Made by a program: the position numbers and the translations under genes. From Thiotrichales bacterium (GTDB lineage Bacteria > Pseudomonadota > Gammaproteobacteria > UWMA-0217), in assembly GCA_024763135.1 (NCBI GenBank), contig JANTGD010000214.1:1-6435 (forward strand): a stretch of 6,435 nt of DNA, in the 5' to 3' direction. Positions within the stretch are counted from its first letter, which is position 1, and every line of letters starts with the position of its first letter. The notes beneath the pieces are model-generated. The model searched no databases and was not told the DNA's origin. It saw only the letters and a list, made by a program, of their open reading frames with translations. This document shows positions 5,679 through 6,435 of this stretch, in pieces.

Positions 5679-6326
5679 ATGCGTTCGAAAACATGTCCAT
5701 TGTGTCTTTCTGAAGAAACTGAACACTTTCACGACGATCACTTGCGCAGTTATCGGCACTGCACCGTCTGCGACCTCGTGTATGTGCCCTCGGAATTCCA
5801 CCTGCCGACGGACCGCGAACGCGCGGAATATGAGTTGCATGAGAACACCCTGACAGATCCCGGGTATCGGCAGTTTTTAGAGCGCCTCTACCGACCCTTG
5901 CTCGAAAGGGTCTCTGTCGGTGGACGTGGTCTGGATTTTGGTTGTGGATACGCGCCATTGCTGGCCCGGATGCTGGAAGACGTGGGCTATCGAATGGCGG
6001 TTTACGATCCTTTTTTCGCTAATGATCTGCAGGTGCTAGATCAACACTACGATTTTATTACCGCGACCGAGGTTGTCGAACACTTGGCTCAGCCAGGCGC
6101 GGAGATCGACCATCTTTTTGATCTGCTCAAGCCGGGGGGCGTTCTCGCGATTATGACCAAGCGCGTACTGGATTTAGAGGCGTTTAAGAGCTGGCACTAC
6201 AAAAACGACCTTACGCACATCAGTTTCTTTTCCCTGCAGACATTTGAGTGGATCGCACGCAACTGGCAAGCTCGGCTGGAAGTTGTCGATCGGGACGTGG
6301 TGATGCTGACCAAGCCATCGGCTTGA
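5679..6326 (+). CDS. Zinc-ribbon class I SAM-dependent methyltransferase
   Basis: This 215-aa cytosolic protein begins with a four-cysteine zinc ribbon (C6-P-L-C9 and C28-T-V-C31). A Rossmann-type methyltransferase domain follows: SAM-binding motif I GLDFGCGYAPLL (84-95), the acidic residue after strand 2 in VYDPFF (D110), TEVVEHL (130-136), and LKPGGVLAIMT (150-160). The C-terminal HYKNDLTHISFFS region is seen in small-molecule methyltransferases of the UbiG/COQ5-like superfamily. The substrate is unknown. ATG at 5679 is preceded by AGGGA with suitable spacing and puts the first CxxC at residue 6; an in-frame ATG at 5637 would add 14 residues and cannot be excluded. It lies 243 bp after the channel gene, and that gap holds no supported gene, so it is probably transcribed separately. 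Confidence 0.88.
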   Translation: MRSKTCPLCLSEETEHFHDDHLRSYRHCTVCDLVYVPSEFHLPTDRERAEYELHENTLTDPGYRQFLERLYRPLLERVSVGGRGLDFGCGYAPLLARMLEDVGYRMAVYDPFFANDLQVLDQHYDFITATEVVEHLAQPGAEIDHLFDLLKPGGVLAIMTKRVLDLEAFKSWHYKNDLTHISFFSLQTFEWIARNWQARLEVVDRDVVMLTKPSA

Positions 6327-6343
6327 CCGAGCAGCAAGCTTAA

Positions 6344-6435
6344 CAGGTTGTTGAAAAACTCTCAGCTGGCACGATCCAGCGTTAAAATTTGGCTCAAAAT
6401 GCTCATTTACTGCGTGTAAACTGCGCTTTTTCTCC
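6344..6435. repeat. Probable end of an interspersed repeat or insertion sequence, cut by window edge
   Basis: The terminal sequence CAGGTTGTTGAAAAACTC followed by AAAATGCTCATTTACTGCG and TGTAAACTGCGCTTTTTC resembles, from memory, repeat and insertion-sequence ends common in gamma- and betaproteobacterial genomes. It contains the dyad TTTAC-TGCGT-GTAAA. It starts 18 nt after the methyltransferase stop and has no coding character here. The partner end and any transposase would lie to the right of the window, so identity is inferred. Confidence 0.4.

Overview
The window looks like chromosomal DNA from a proteobacterium, most likely gamma- or betaproteobacterial. The base composition is mid-range, the genes are compact with Shine-Dalgarno sites, and the families present are typical of Gram-negatives: a periplasmic c-type cytochrome, a YeeZ-like short-chain dehydrogenase, a bufferin operon and a bacterial voltage-gated cation channel. 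No rRNA, tRNA, CRISPR array or complete insertion sequence was seen.

Layout. Positions 1-538 hold no gene I can support, only a 12-bp palindrome and small inverted repeats. A secreted small monoheme cytochrome c follows (539-835, +). A 190-bp gap (836-1025) contains nested inverted repeats that could fold as a branched RNA. Next is an atypical NAD(P)-binding SDR/epimerase-like gene (1026-1895, +). It converges on the four-gene minus-strand operon 4405-2064, and the gap between them carries a long imperfect inverted repeat. The operon reads bufA (DUF2282 precursor peptide), bufB (DUF692/MNIO enzyme), bufC (DUF2063 partner) and a DoxX-family membrane protein. Divergent from it is a 267-aa voltage-gated cation channel of the NaChBac/NavAb type (4632-5435, +) with an unusually acidic selectivity filter. 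A zinc-ribbon SAM-dependent methyltransferase (5679-6326, +) comes last. The right edge (from about 6344) looks like the end of an interspersed repeat or insertion sequence.

The centrepiece is the bufferin operon. BufA is exported and has four cysteines. BufB, helped by BufC, is expected to convert cysteines to copper-binding heterocycles before export. The DoxX protein is the usual membrane partner. The product is expected to sequester copper (or related soft metals) in the periplasm. A perfect 10-bp hairpin just inside bufB, directly after the bufA stop, is well placed to set the ratio of abundant precursor to scarce enzyme. The other genes have no demonstrable functional link to the operon. 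The cytochrome and channel are also envelope proteins, but that is proximity only.
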